DNA from: Rhodococcus sp. OK302
GTDB lineage: Bacteria; Actinomycetota; Actinomycetes; Mycobacteriales; Mycobacteriaceae
Length of the DNA stretch: 64,000 nucleotides
NCBI RefSeq assembly: GCF_002245895.1
Contig: NZ_NPJZ01000001.1
Coordinates: forward strand, 3,508,501-3,572,500
Reading direction: 5' to 3'
Part shown: positions 9,143-18,918 of the stretch, piece by piece
Layout of the letters: the number at the start of each line of letters is the position of its first letter
How positions within the stretch are numbered: the first letter of the stretch is position 1
Notes under the pieces: model-generated
Seen by the model: only the letters and a program-made list of their open reading frames with translations
What the model was told of the DNA's origin: nothing
Databases searched by the model: none
Program-made: the position numbers and the translations under genes

Positions 9143-10815
9143 ATGACCGAACAGATCGATCACGCGAGCGTGCACGGAACTCCCGTCGTGCCTGGTGTCG
9201 CTTACGGCCCGGCCATCTGGCCGGCCCGGCGCCCGGAACTGGTCTTCGAGGCACCGCCGCTCGACGAGTCCGTACGAGCAAGCGCGCAGGACGACTTCAT
9301 CGCCGCAGCCAAGACTGTGGAGGGCCGACTGCTTGCGCGAGCTGCTGACGCCACCGGCGCTGCGGCCGAGGTACTTGTGGCAAATGCGGCGATGGCCGCA
9401 GATCGTGGTTGGATCGGCGCCGCCCAGAAATCGATTGCCCAGGGAGTCCCGCCGGTGCAGGCGGCGATCGCGGCGACGGAGCAGTTTGTCACGGTCTTCA
9501 CCAAACTCGGCGGGTTGATGGCCGAGCGGGTCACGGATCTGAAGGACATCCGCGATCGCGTCATCGCAGAGTTGGCGGGCTTGCCCGAGCCTGGCATTCC
9601 GGCTCCGGAAACTCCGTCGATTCTGTGTGCCGACGACTTGGCTCCGGCTGATACCGCCGGCCTGGACCCAACCAAGATCATCGGTCTCGTGACCGTTCTC
9701 GGTGGTCCCACCAGTCACACGGCGATCATCGCGCGTCAGCTCGGGATCCCGTGCATTGTCGCGGTCAAGGACCTGGCCGCGGTTGCAGCCGGGACGCCCG
9801 TACTGATCGACGGAACGACGGGCGAGGTGATCAGCACGCCGGACGCAGATCAGGCTCGCGCTTCGGTCGAGGAATCCAGGTTGGACCGTGAGCGTGTCAG
9901 CACGTGGGTCGGACCCGGTCAGACCGCAGACGGAGTGGCCGTCAACATCATGGCAAATGTGCAGGACGGTGCCGGTGCTCGCGCGGCTGCCCTGACGCAA
10001 GCCGAAGGCATCGGACTGTTCCGCACCGAACTGTGCTTCCTCGGCCGCGAGACCGAGCCGACGGTCGACGAGCAGGCCGCAATTTACACCGAGGTTCTGG
10101 AAGCATTTGCCGGCAAGAAGATCGTGATCCGCACCTTGGATGCCGGTTCCGACAAGCCTCTCAAGTTGCCAACCATCAGGAAGAAGCAAATCCGGCCCTC
10201 GGCGTTCGTGGTGTTCGAATTGCGTGGCAGGACATGGGAATTCTCGACCGTCAGCTTGACGCCATCGCGGTTGCGGCGGATCGAACAGGCTCACAGCCGT
10301 GGGTGATGGCACCGATGATCGCCACGCCTGCCGAAGCCAAGCGCTTTGCCGACGCAGTCCGCGCCCGCAATCTTGTGCCCGGTGTGATGGTAGAGATTCC
10401 GGCTGCGGCTTTGCTGGCGGATCAGATTCTCGAGCACGTCGAGTTTCTGTCGATCGGTACCAACGACCTCGCTCAGTACACGATGGCAGCCGACCGGATG
10501 TCTTCCGAATTGGCAGAACTGACTGATCCGTGGCAGCCCGCGGTGATTGCCCTGGTTGCTCGGACGGCGCAGGCCGGAAAAGCCGTCGATAAGCGTGTCG
10601 GTGTGTGCGGCGAAGCTGCTGCAGACCCTCTGCTGGCCTGTGTTCTTGCCGGTTTGGGTGTCTCGTCGCTGTCGGCCGCATCCGCGTCGGTGGCCGGTGT
10701 CGGGGCCAAGATCGGGTCCGTCACGATGGCGCAGTGCGAGGCAGCTGCGACGGCGGTTCTCGCGACCGGCGATCCGGCCGAGGCGCGTAAGGCTGCGGCT
10801 CGCGTATTGATGTAA
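9143..10815 (+). pseudogene. ptsI: PTS enzyme I (phosphoenolpyruvate-protein phosphotransferase), frameshifted
   Basis: Enzyme I autophosphorylates from PEP and feeds HPr. ATG 9143 has an AGGAGG ribosome site. The first part includes the phosphohistidine motif GGPTSHTAIIARQLG. After KPLKLPTIR the frame goes wrong and stops at 10306. The PEP-binding domain (EEANPALGVRG, SIGTNDLAQYT, catalytic Cys in VGVCGEAAADP) continues in the next frame to 10815. One G missing from the run at 10179-10180 explains the break. If real, no enzyme I activity is expected, and the PTS would be dead at its first step. Confidence 0.9.
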
Positions 10816-10859
10816 GGGGGATTCGAGCAGTGTGACGCCGGGGAGTCGGCGTCGGCCTC

Positions 10860-10865
10860 TAGTAT
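10860..10865 (+). promoter_or_regulatory. Possible -10 element giving a leaderless permease mRNA
   Basis: TAGTAT ends eight bases before GTG 10874, the spacing expected if transcription starts at the G of the start codon. No Shine-Dalgarno motif precedes that GTG. Leaderless mRNAs are common in actinobacteria. There is no clear -35 element. Confidence 0.35.
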
Positions 10866-10873
10866 TTCGACCT

Positions 10874-12172
10874 GTGACTGAACGAGAAACTATGACCGGG
10901 TCCGGCGGAATCGGCTGGAGCGTCCACGGCGACGGAAAACGAATTGCCGACGGGGCCGTGGTCGGACCGGACGAGCGACTCAGCTGGCCCCGCACGGTCG
11001 GGATCGGGATGCAGCACGTCATCGCGATGTTCGGCGCCACGTTGCTGGTGCCGACGATCACAGGCTTCCCGGTCACGACGACGCTTCTGTTCTCAGGTAT
11101 CGGCACGGCGCTGTTCCTGATCATCACGAAGGGCCGGATTCCGAGTTACCTCGGTTCGTCGTTTGCGTTCATCGCGCCCCTGACTGCGTCGGCGGGTTCG
11201 GGTCCGGCGGCTCAGCTCGGTGCCGTGATGGCGGTCGGCATCGTGCTGATGCTCATCGGTCTCGCTGTTCGGTTGATCGGCGGACGCATCATCGACGCTG
11301 TCATGCCTCCCGTGGTGACCGGTGCCGTCGTGGCGTTGATCGGCCTGAACCTTGCGCCGACGGCCGCGGGTTCCTTCCAGTCTCAGCCTCTGATCGCCAC
11401 GGTGACGCTGGTGTCGATCCTGCTGGTCACCGTGGTCGGGCCGGGTTTGCTCGGGCGACTCGGAATCCTCGTCGGTGTTGTCATCGGCTGGGTATTCGCT
11501 GCGGTGTACGGCGGTCTCGACAGCGAGCGTGTCACAGCCCTTCATGACGCCGACTGGTTCGGCCTGCCGACCCTGCACGGGCCCTCGTTCGACTGGTCCG
11601 TCATCGTGTTGGCTCTGCCGGTCGTGATCGTTCTCGTGGCCGAGAACGTCGGACATGTCAAGGCAGTCTCGGCGATGACCGGGAAAAATCTCGACGACCT
11701 GGCCGGCAATGCACTCTTCGCCGACGGCCTCGCAACGACGCTTGCCGGCGCCGGTGGCGGTTCGGGTACTACGACGTATGCCGAGAACATCGGCGTGATG
11801 GCGGCGACGCGCGTCTATTCGACCGCGGCGTACTGGGTGGCGGCAGCGACGGCCATGGTCCTGGCTTTCTCGCCGAAGTTCGGTGCACTCGTCTTCACTG
11901 TTCCGAACGGTGTCATCGGCGGTGCGACGATGGTTCTCTATGGTCTCATCGGAATCCTGGGTGTACGGATCTGGATGGAAGCCAAGGTCGATTTCACAGA
12001 TCCCGTGAACCTCACGGTGGCTGCTGCAGCACTCGTTGCGGGTATCGGCAATCTGACGCTGACAATCGGGTCGGTGGAGCTCGGCGGCATCGCCTGGGGC
12101 TCGATCGGCATCCTCGTTGCGTACCCGGTCATGCGTTCTCTCGCCAAATTCCGTACTTCAGGTAACAGATAA
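10874..12172 (+). CDS. Uracil-xanthine permease (NCS2 family)
   Basis: This integral membrane nucleobase permease has a NAT/NCS2 core: the N-terminal GMQHVIAMFGATLLVP signature of uracil permeases, then about 12-14 helices. The later GSGTTTYAENIGVMAATRVYS segment is typical of UraA/PyrP-type carriers, so proton-coupled uracil uptake is likely. GTG 10874 is preferred (432 aa) because of the -10-like element; GTG 10832 and ATG 10892 are alternatives. It begins 58 bp after the ptsI end with no intervening terminator. Confidence 0.88.
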   Translation: MTERETMTGSGGIGWSVHGDGKRIADGAVVGPDERLSWPRTVGIGMQHVIAMFGATLLVPTITGFPVTTTLLFSGIGTALFLIITKGRIPSYLGSSFAFIAPLTASAGSGPAAQLGAVMAVGIVLMLIGLAVRLIGGRIIDAVMPPVVTGAVVALIGLNLAPTAAGSFQSQPLIATVTLVSILLVTVVGPGLLGRLGILVGVVIGWVFAAVYGGLDSERVTALHDADWFGLPTLHGPSFDWSVIVLALPVVIVLVAENVGHVKAVSAMTGKNLDDLAGNALFADGLATTLAGAGGGSGTTTYAENIGVMAATRVYSTAAYWVAAATAMVLAFSPKFGALVFTVPNGVIGGATMVLYGLIGILGVRIWMEAKVDFTDPVNLTVAAAALVAGIGNLTLTIGSVELGGIAWGSIGILVAYPVMRSLAKFRTSGNR

Positions 12173-12304
12173 CCGGTTCAGTCACGAATCGTGATCGTTC
12201 GGGTCATCGACGGATTCGACGAGTCGTTCTACCGTCGGAACGAATAGTGAAGTGGGTTGTCGAAGTTCGCCTGCCCAGGATGCATCGAAGTACTAGGAGT
12301 CGGC

Positions 12305-13447
12305 GTGGAACGTACCCTGTTCGAACCGGAACATGATCTCTTCCGGGAGTCTTTCCAGAAGTTCCTGGCGCAGCACGTAGCGCCGAATCACGAAAAGTGG
12401 GAAGCACAGAACATCGTCGACCGCGACGTCTGGGTAGAAGCGGGCAAGCAGGGCTACCTGGGAATGGCTGTTCCCGAAGAATTCGGGGGCGGCGGAGTCA
12501 AGGATTTCCGCTACAACGCGATCATCACCGAGGAAGCCACCAAGGGGGGCTACAGCGGGCTTGGTTTCACGCTCCACAACGATGTCGCAGCGCCGTACCT
12601 TCTCGATCTGTGCAACGACGAGCAGAAGCAACGTTGGCTTCCGGGTTTTGCGTCGGGCGAACTGATTTCGGCGATCGCGATGACCGAACCGGGGACCGGT
12701 AGCGACCTGCAGGGCATCAAGACCAGGGCTGTGCGCGACGGCGATCACTGGATCCTCAACGGCTCCAAGACATTTATCACCAACGGCATCAACGCCGACA
12801 TCGTCATCGTGGTCGCGTGCACCGACCCCGACAAGGGTGCGCAGGGGTTCAGTCTGTTTGTCGTCGAGCGCGGTATGCCGGGCTTCGAACGTGGCCGCAA
12901 TCTGGACAAGATCGGTATGAAGGCCCAGGACACGGCAGAACTGAGTTTCACCGACGTGCGGGTACCTGCGGCAAACCTGCTCGGCGACGAGGGCATGGGT
13001 TTCCTCTACCTCATGAAGAACCTTCCGCAGGAACGACTCTCGATTGCTGTTGTTGCCGCCGCTGCAATGGAATCGGTGCTCGAGAGCACAATCCAGTACT
13101 GCCGTGATCGCAAGGCTTTCGGCAAGTCGATCGGCAGTTTCCAGAACACCCGATTCGTACTGGCGGAACTGGCAACCGAAACCACGGCGGTCCGCATCCT
13201 GGTGGACAAGTTCATCGAACAGCTCAATGCCGAGAAGTTGACGGTGCAGGAAGCTGCCATGGCCAAATGGTGGACCACCGAGGCCCAGGTCAAGCTGATC
13301 GATCGTTGCCTCCAGCTCCACGGTGGCTACGGTTACATGAAGGAATACCCGGTTGCCAAGGCGTACCTGGACTCCCGTGTCCAGACCATCTACGGAGGCA
13401 CGACGGAAATCATGAAGGAAATCATCGGACGGTCTCTGAACCTCTGA
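12305..13447 (+). CDS. fadE20: Acyl-CoA dehydrogenase, FadE20-like
   Basis: This FAD enzyme introduces the alpha-beta double bond in acyl-CoA beta-oxidation. The N-terminus RTLFEPEHDLFRESFQKFL closely resembles mycobacterial FadE20. The protein has the ACAD signatures AMTEPGTGSDLQG and QLHGGYGYMKEYPVAKAY, and a C-terminal YGGTTEIMKEIIGR motif. GTG 12305 has an AGGAG site 6-7 bp upstream, giving 380 aa. Its position after dapF-hflX matches M. tuberculosis Rv2724c, though here the PTS and permease block intervenes. Confidence 0.92.
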   Translation: MERTLFEPEHDLFRESFQKFLAQHVAPNHEKWEAQNIVDRDVWVEAGKQGYLGMAVPEEFGGGGVKDFRYNAIITEEATKGGYSGLGFTLHNDVAAPYLLDLCNDEQKQRWLPGFASGELISAIAMTEPGTGSDLQGIKTRAVRDGDHWILNGSKTFITNGINADIVIVVACTDPDKGAQGFSLFVVERGMPGFERGRNLDKIGMKAQDTAELSFTDVRVPAANLLGDEGMGFLYLMKNLPQERLSIAVVAAAAMESVLESTIQYCRDRKAFGKSIGSFQNTRFVLAELATETTAVRILVDKFIEQLNAEKLTVQEAAMAKWWTTEAQVKLIDRCLQLHGGYGYMKEYPVAKAYLDSRVQTIYGGTTEIMKEIIGRSLNL

Positions 13448-13477
13448 TTGCGCAGAACTTTCAGATCGCAGAACCAC

Positions 13478-13517
13478 AACGACGCGGGCCCCGGCATCAG
13501 CCAGGGCCCGCGTCGTT
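13478..13517. terminator. Terminator hairpin between fadE20 and wecB
   Basis: A 14-bp inverted repeat (13478-13491 with 13504-13517, arm aacgacgcgggccc) lies between convergent genes. Almost the same hairpin occurs at 28260-28285, including the loop core ggcatcagcc. Confidence 0.85.
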
Positions 13518-13548
13518 CGGCAAGGCATACAGCCTGCGAGGCTGCTGC

Positions 13549-14757
13549 TCAGACGTTGAGTGGTATGGCTCGATCCGAAATTGCGGTTGCCTCGAAATCA
13601 GGCAATCGTGTTCCGATGCCCACCAATTCGGCAATAGCGGCTACCGCACGGACGGCAGCGTTGCCGTCACCGTAGGGGTTGCCTGCCTGCGCCATCGCGC
13701 CGTGCGCATCTTCGTCGAGCAACAACCGGGCGGCGTCGGTGAAGACTGCGAGTGGTGCAGTGCCGGTGAGTCGTGCGCATCCCGCCTCGATCGCTTCAGG
13801 CCGCTCGGTCGCGTCCCGCAGCACCAGCACCGGAACGCCGAATGTCGGTGCCTCCTCCTGGATTCCGCCGGAATCTGTCATCACAAGATGGGCGTGACGA
13901 AGGGCGGCCACCAGGTCGCGATAGGACAGGGGTTCTGTGAGGAGGACCCGCTCGTGTCCGCCGAGGCGTTCGGTCAACGTTGTTCGGACCGCGGGGTTCG
14001 GATGCATCGGACACAGTACGACGATGTCCGTCACCGCGTCGGCGACTTGCCGGACGGCGTCCGCAACAGCCTCCATCGGTTTGCCCCACGACTCGCGCCG
14101 GTGCATGGTCAGCAGTACCAGTCTCCGGCCGCTGTCGAGCGCTGCCCGCAGTGCAGCATTTTCCGGTTCGTCGGCGTCCGTCTTGGCTGTCAGCAGCGCG
14201 TCGACGACTGTATTGCCGGTTACCACAATGCTGTTCGGAGAAATCTGCTCGGCGAGCAGATTCTGCCGAGCGAGTGGGGTCGGACACAGGTGCAGCGACG
14301 TGATTGCTGTGGTCATGCGCCGGTTTCCCTCTTCGGGGAACGGATTACGAAGATTGTGCGAGCGAAGTCCGGCCTCGAGATGTACGACCGGGATGCCTTC
14401 GCTGAAGGCCGCCAGTGCTGCGGCCGTCGAACTCGACGTGTCACCATGCACAACCACGACGTCAGGGCGGATCTCACGTAGGACCCCGCTCGTTGCCGAG
14501 GTGACGCGTCCCGAAAGTCGGCCGAGTGCCTGGCCGGGTTCCATCAGTGCCAAGTCGCGGTCAGCGTGGATGCCGAAGATCTGGTGCACTTCGTCAACCA
14601 TCTCGGTGTGCTGCCCGGTCACTACGACGGTGACATCGAGCCCGGGATGCGCCTCGATGGCCTTGATCAGGGGCGCGCATTTGATTGCCTCGGGCCGTGT
14701 TCCGTATACAACGGCAATCCGCGGACGCGACGCGGTCGGTTCCGAATTTAGCTTCAC
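13549..14757 (-). CDS. wecB: UDP-N-acetylglucosamine 2-epimerase (non-hydrolysing)
   Basis: This enzyme interconverts UDP-GlcNAc and UDP-ManNAc for cell-surface polysaccharide synthesis. It shows the signature VVYGTRPEAIKCAPL, VTGQHTEMV, VVVHGDTSS, HLEAGLRS, PFPEEGNRR and TDSGGIQEEAP, all diagnostic. GTG 14757 is chosen because GAGGAG stands six bases upstream, giving 402 aa. It is a lone gene, convergent with fadE20 and divergent from the LuxR regulator gene. Confidence 0.94.
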   Translation of the reverse strand: MKLNSEPTASRPRIAVVYGTRPEAIKCAPLIKAIEAHPGLDVTVVVTGQHTEMVDEVHQIFGIHADRDLALMEPGQALGRLSGRVTSATSGVLREIRPDVVVVHGDTSSSTAAALAAFSEGIPVVHLEAGLRSHNLRNPFPEEGNRRMTTAITSLHLCPTPLARQNLLAEQISPNSIVVTGNTVVDALLTAKTDADEPENAALRAALDSGRRLVLLTMHRRESWGKPMEAVADAVRQVADAVTDIVVLCPMHPNPAVRTTLTERLGGHERVLLTEPLSYRDLVAALRHAHLVMTDSGGIQEEAPTFGVPVLVLRDATERPEAIEAGCARLTGTAPLAVFTDAARLLLDEDAHGAMAQAGNPYGDGNAAVRAVAAIAELVGIGTRLPDFEATAISDRAIPLNV

Positions 14758-15071
14758 TACCAACTCCTCGAACACTGCACGGTCAGCACAGGTGGCGTCG
14801 ACAAGTCTGGTCCCCAGTAGCACGTGGGGAGTGAGACGTGGCGGACATTGTGCGGGAAGGCGCACGGGAGATGCGGGCACCCGCACAATTGCATCGAAAT
14901 TGGCTGAACGCTACAGAATTCACTCCCTGATTTCACCTTTCGTCGCAAAGTTCGACCGCCACGAAAGCTACTTTGCATAAGTACCGTAAATTGGGACAAA
15001 TAGAATTGATCGGACAATATTGACCATTCGGCGTCGACATTAAAGAACAGATTTGAGGAATCAGCACTGCT
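14758..15071. promoter_or_regulatory. AT-richer divergent intergenic region with interleaved inverted repeats
   Basis: This 314-bp gap holds the promoters of wecB and the LuxR-type gene. Two interleaved inverted repeats are visible: CTTTCGT (14937-14943) with ACGAAAG (14961-14967), and GCAAAGT (14945-14951) with ACTTTGC (14970-14976). Because they interlock, only one could form at a time unless as a pseudoknot. They could be operators or an RNA switch in the regulator's leader. No gene is seen in the gap. Confidence 0.45.
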
Positions 15072-17882
15072 ATGTTCAGCCTTGAAGCCCTCACGCATGC
15101 AACCTGGCTGGACGTGACCATTCGCCGGATCACGGCGCATCTCGAAGCCGCGCAGTCGGGGCGGGGTACTGCGCTGGTATTGGTCGGTCCACCCCGCTCG
15201 GGACGGACCAGGCTACTCGCAAGATTAAGTGGACCAAAGCCATTTCGTACGGTCATGCTCACCGGCTCGGGGAATGCGAACGAATCCATCGATGTCAGTG
15301 TCGCCGCCCTGTTGGCGCGGCTCGAGAGTCCTGCGTACGGTAAATCGGACGGCGTGCCGGAGACGCGCCCGCTTCTCCGCGCCGATGCAGATGTGAGCGC
15401 CAGAGGCGAGTGCCTACTCGACGTGATCGAGAAATGCACGCGTGAGTCCGACCCGCTACTGATCGTCGTCGACGACGCCGACGAACTACCCGATACTTCT
15501 CGGGATGTGCTGGGATATGTGGGGCGCCGATTGGCCAATCATCGGGTGTTGTTGATTCTTGTCTCAGGCCTCGAACGGCCGGTGCAGTTTCTGCCCTTTC
15601 CGCAGATAGCGGTACCTCAACTCAGTGTCGAGGACACCGCGGCGTTGACGACTGCTGTGCTCGGTCGAACGGTCGCGCCGACCCTGGTGAGAGAATTGCA
15701 TCGCGCGGCAGCGGGCAATCTCGGCGATACCGTGGAATTGTGCGGGGCACTCACCGACGACCAAATTGCAGGCTTGGCATCGATACGATATCCGATGATC
15801 GTCTCGGCGCAGCGCACCGATCGTTGGGAACGAGTCTGTTCGCGACTGACCGAGAATCAGCGCATCTTGTTGACGATATTGGCTCTCGTGCAGTCGATTT
15901 CGGTAGAAATTGCGGTCCACGTTGCGCAATCGAGCGAAGGTGCGGATGCAGTCCCCATTTCCGTCGAGGCCGAGGTGTCTTCACTGATCGAGCTCCGATA
16001 CATCGAACAACTCGGTGACCGATTGCACATCGGCAGTGACATGGATCGGTGGGCGATCAGAACGCTCACATCACCGGCTTTCGACGCACGAGCTCGCACG
16101 GTGATCGCGAGTTACGGGCATGCCGGAGGTAGCGCCGCCGATACCTACTTGCCGGGCGTTGGCGACGCAGTGAACACAGTGGAGATGGTGGCAACCAGAG
16201 CGACAAACATTGCCCGAGACCAGTCCTGTGCACAAGCGTTGAGTATGCTGCGAGAAGCAGCCGCGACGTTCACCGACGATGAACGAGCAATGCTCTTGGC
16301 GCTGGCATCCCAACTGGCTATTTCGCACGGATTTCTCACTGATGCAGACGAATTCGCCGATACGGTTGTGCGAGACTATCCGGTATCACGCTATCGGGCA
16401 CTTATGGAACAGATCAAGCTCGAGGTGCGTCATCTTGCCGATCGACCGATGAATCTCGAACGGGTCACGGCCGCCGCGGTGTCACTCGTCGATCATGATC
16501 CCGACGGGGCACGGTCATTGGCAGCGTTGGCAATCCTCGCTCAGTCGGAACACCATCGAACTGATGGGATCGAGTTCTTGCTCAAGTTGGCGCGGGCCAA
16601 TGCCGAACCTCAGGTAACTGCTGTGTCGGCATGGTGCAAGTTGGCGGAGGTAACACTCGCGGTCGACGCGGAGAATCCGGCGCTGGCGCAAGCCCTGTAC
16701 GACGAGTCGGATTCGCAGTGGAGTTTTTCGCAGCGTGGCCTGAGCGAGGCGATTATTTCAGCATCACTACTCAGCCGACTCGGGCGATTGGGGGAGGCAC
16801 GTGATCGTATCGAGTGCGCAAGCGACCTGCCTGACTCAGCGCAACCTCCGCTCGCACGTGCCAATCTGCTGATTTCACGGGTGAATCTCGAACTATTGAG
16901 CGGCAACATCGTGGTGGCTCACAACCTTTGGGATCGCGCAGAGTCGATACTCCCTGCCTGTAGCTACCTACCATCCGCCCGAACCGCTCAGCAGGTGCAG
17001 ATCCTGGGACTGAGAGGGAGGTTTGAGGAGGCTGATCGGGTTGCCGCCCAGGCACTCCCGGTTGGAGGAGTCAGCAGCGCCAGCCGAATCAGCGCCCGTT
17101 TGCTCGCTGCGCTGGGGCAGAATGCACTGATGCGAGGGCATGCGGATCGAGCGGTCATGCTGCTCGAACAGAGCATTGATCATGTCGATCGCCACTCCGG
17201 AATCTGGCAGACGCGACGGTATATCGACCTGATCGAGGCGCTCATGATGGCGGATGATCGACAGTCCGCCGAGAGGGTTCTCGACCTCACGACGCGTCGT
17301 TTACGTTCCTGCGCAACACCGTTAACATCAGCCTTGCTTGCCCGAGGTCGGTTGTTGGTCGCCGATATCGACTCTTGTCTCGAACTACTGGAACTCGCTC
17401 TCGGTCCGCGCGAACTCGAAGTCCCCGCGCTCGAGCGGGCGCGCGCCCTGGCAATCTATGCAGACCGACTCCGCACGCATGGCCGGATCGCTCAGAGTCG
17501 GCAAAGACAACGAACTGCGCACGCGCTGTTCGAGAGAGTTGGCGCGCAGGGCTGGATCGATGGCGGACGTTGGTCCTCGGGCGCACCAACCGTGATCGAA
17601 ACGCACACCGACCCGCGAGTTCTCACTCTCACCGGCATCGAATGCAAGATCGCAAATCTGGTGGTCACCGGGTTACGGAATCGGGATATTGCTGCGCAAC
17701 TGTATATTTCGCAGCGCCTGGTTGAGAAACATCTGACCAGCATGTTCCGCAAGCTCGGCATCAGCTCCCGGGCCGGCTTGTACGCAGCGATCAAGAGTGA
17801 TTCACGCTCGCCACATGTCGCCGCGCCATTGGTCAGCCCCATGCCACTACACAGCCCTGCGCTGCCCGAACCAATTGTCTAA
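15072..17882 (+). CDS. Large ATP-binding LuxR-family regulator (LAL type)
   Basis: This 936-aa protein has an N-terminal STAND/AAA-like ATPase with Walker A GPPRSGRT (residues 39-46) and Walker B LLIVVDDAD (129-137). A long alpha-helical, TPR-like middle follows. The C-terminus is a LuxR/GerE helix-turn-helix (LTGIECKIANLVVTGL, then RNRDIAAQLYISQRLVEKHL). Such proteins sense a ligand through the central repeats and activate transcription when ATP-bound. The next gene, the sortase, begins 15 bp downstream, so the regulator may be co-transcribed with or control the surface island. The effector is unknown. The start has a weak GAGGAA site 10-11 bp upstream. Confidence 0.85.
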   Translation: MFSLEALTHATWLDVTIRRITAHLEAAQSGRGTALVLVGPPRSGRTRLLARLSGPKPFRTVMLTGSGNANESIDVSVAALLARLESPAYGKSDGVPETRPLLRADADVSARGECLLDVIEKCTRESDPLLIVVDDADELPDTSRDVLGYVGRRLANHRVLLILVSGLERPVQFLPFPQIAVPQLSVEDTAALTTAVLGRTVAPTLVRELHRAAAGNLGDTVELCGALTDDQIAGLASIRYPMIVSAQRTDRWERVCSRLTENQRILLTILALVQSISVEIAVHVAQSSEGADAVPISVEAEVSSLIELRYIEQLGDRLHIGSDMDRWAIRTLTSPAFDARARTVIASYGHAGGSAADTYLPGVGDAVNTVEMVATRATNIARDQSCAQALSMLREAAATFTDDERAMLLALASQLAISHGFLTDADEFADTVVRDYPVSRYRALMEQIKLEVRHLADRPMNLERVTAAAVSLVDHDPDGARSLAALAILAQSEHHRTDGIEFLLKLARANAEPQVTAVSAWCKLAEVTLAVDAENPALAQALYDESDSQWSFSQRGLSEAIISASLLSRLGRLGEARDRIECASDLPDSAQPPLARANLLISRVNLELLSGNIVVAHNLWDRAESILPACSYLPSARTAQQVQILGLRGRFEEADRVAAQALPVGGVSSASRISARLLAALGQNALMRGHADRAVMLLEQSIDHVDRHSGIWQTRRYIDLIEALMMADDRQSAERVLDLTTRRLRSCATPLTSALLARGRLLVADIDSCLELLELALGPRELEVPALERARALAIYADRLRTHGRIAQSRQRQRTAHALFERVGAQGWIDGGRWSSGAPTVIETHTDPRVLTLTGIECKIANLVVTGLRNRDIAAQLYISQRLVEKHLTSMFRKLGISSRAGLYAAIKSDSRSPHVAAPLVSPMPLHSPALPEPIV

Positions 17883-17897
17883 GGATTTCACGTTCAG

Positions 17898-18758
17898 ATG
17901 GATCGAAGACGGCGACCTTCGCGCTATGCGGCCACCCCGATCGTGCTCGAAAGGGAGTCGACGAAAGTGCAGAAGTGGTATCGAGTGCTAGGGGACTCGC
18001 TACTGACGCTCGGCCTGATCGGGGCGCTGTTCATCGTCTACGAGGTCTACTGGACCGATATTTCGTCGGACCGCAAACAGCGCACTGTCACAGAAGAATT
18101 GGATCAGGTCTGGGCAGAACAAGATTCCGTCCAGCTTCGTACCACCACGTATGAGGCCGACGGTCCAGTCGGCTTCGCAAAGATCCGAATTCCGCGCTTC
18201 GGCAGCGACTTTCAGATCACGGTAGTGAAGGGAACCTCCGACGCCGATCTGGAAGTAGGGCCCGGACAGTACGAGGGCAGTGCGGATCCCGGGCAGGTGG
18301 GCAATTTCGCAGTGGCCGGTCACCGGGTCGGGAAGGGTTCGCCTTTCAATGACATTGATGCATTGCAGACCTGCGACGCCGTAGTTGTCGAAACCTCAAC
18401 CCACTGGTACACCTACCGAGTGCTGCCCAGCGCCGACGAAGTGCCGGCCTGGGGAGCTGAGCCGAGGTCTGACCGGTGCACTGCTGATCCAATCCCGGTC
18501 GCGCCGCTGCCGGCTCCCTACCAACGGGTGCTGGGCCAACAAGTGGTCGATCCGAATGAGGTGGGTGTCATCAGTCCGGTCCCGATGGACCCGCGGTACG
18601 CGGAAGCGCCCGATGGCGGTGTCGCGCTGTTGACCTTGACCACCTGCACACCGCGGTTCAGTGCGACCGATCGTCTTGTGGTGCAGGCAATGTTGGTGAA
18701 CACCACAGCGAAGGACTCGCAGACACACTCTGCCCCCGCAGTTCTCTCGGAAGGATAG
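17898..18758 (+). CDS. Class E sortase
   Basis: This transpeptidase cleaves LAXTG-type sorting signals and links proteins to the cell wall. The 286-aa protein has a basic cytoplasmic tail, one membrane helix (about 30-50) and a sortase domain. Catalytic His142 lies in AVAGHRVG, Cys250 in TLTTCTPRF and Arg259 in ATDR. The TLTTC form and the single N-terminal anchor point to actinobacterial class E. It heads a tight cluster with a small membrane protein and a lipoprotein. A candidate LAFTG substrate lies 9 kb downstream at 27046-27237. Confidence 0.92.
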   Translation: MDRRRRPSRYAATPIVLERESTKVQKWYRVLGDSLLTLGLIGALFIVYEVYWTDISSDRKQRTVTEELDQVWAEQDSVQLRTTTYEADGPVGFAKIRIPRFGSDFQITVVKGTSDADLEVGPGQYEGSADPGQVGNFAVAGHRVGKGSPFNDIDALQTCDAVVVETSTHWYTYRVLPSADEVPAWGAEPRSDRCTADPIPVAPLPAPYQRVLGQQVVDPNEVGVISPVPMDPRYAEAPDGGVALLTLTTCTPRFSATDRLVVQAMLVNTTAKDSQTHSAPAVLSEG

Positions 18759-18762
18759 TGCC

Positions 18763-18918
18763 GTGTACGGCTGGATCTGGCGTCGTCTCCCTGGGCCTTT
18801 GCCCGCAAAATTTGTCGCAGCACTCGTGTTGTTCGGCGTCGTGGTGACACTACTGATGCTGGTGGTGTTCCCGGCCATCGAATCGTATGTGCCGTTCAAT
18901 CGGGTAGCGGTTTTGTGA
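18763..18918 (+). CDS. Small single-pass membrane protein next to sortase E
   Basis: A 51-codon ORF starts at GTG 18763, just after the sortase stop, and its stop overlaps the next start (GTGA). The sequence begins VYGWIWRRLPGPLPAKF, then one hydrophobic helix (ALVLFGVVVTLLMLVVFP), then a short tail ending in PFNRVAVL. Small proteins of this shape (W-R-LPGP, one helix, PFN/DVTV tail) accompany class E sortases in other actinobacteria as I recall them. Its role is unknown; it might help the sortase or the secretion site. Confidence 0.75.
   Translation: MYGWIWRRLPGPLPAKFVAALVLFGVVVTLLMLVVFPAIESYVPFNRVAVL

Noticed and set aside
12180..12192. Short palindrome TCACGAATCGTGA after the uracil permease gene as a terminator
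   Set aside because: Arms of only 5-6 bp and no T-run; too weak to call.
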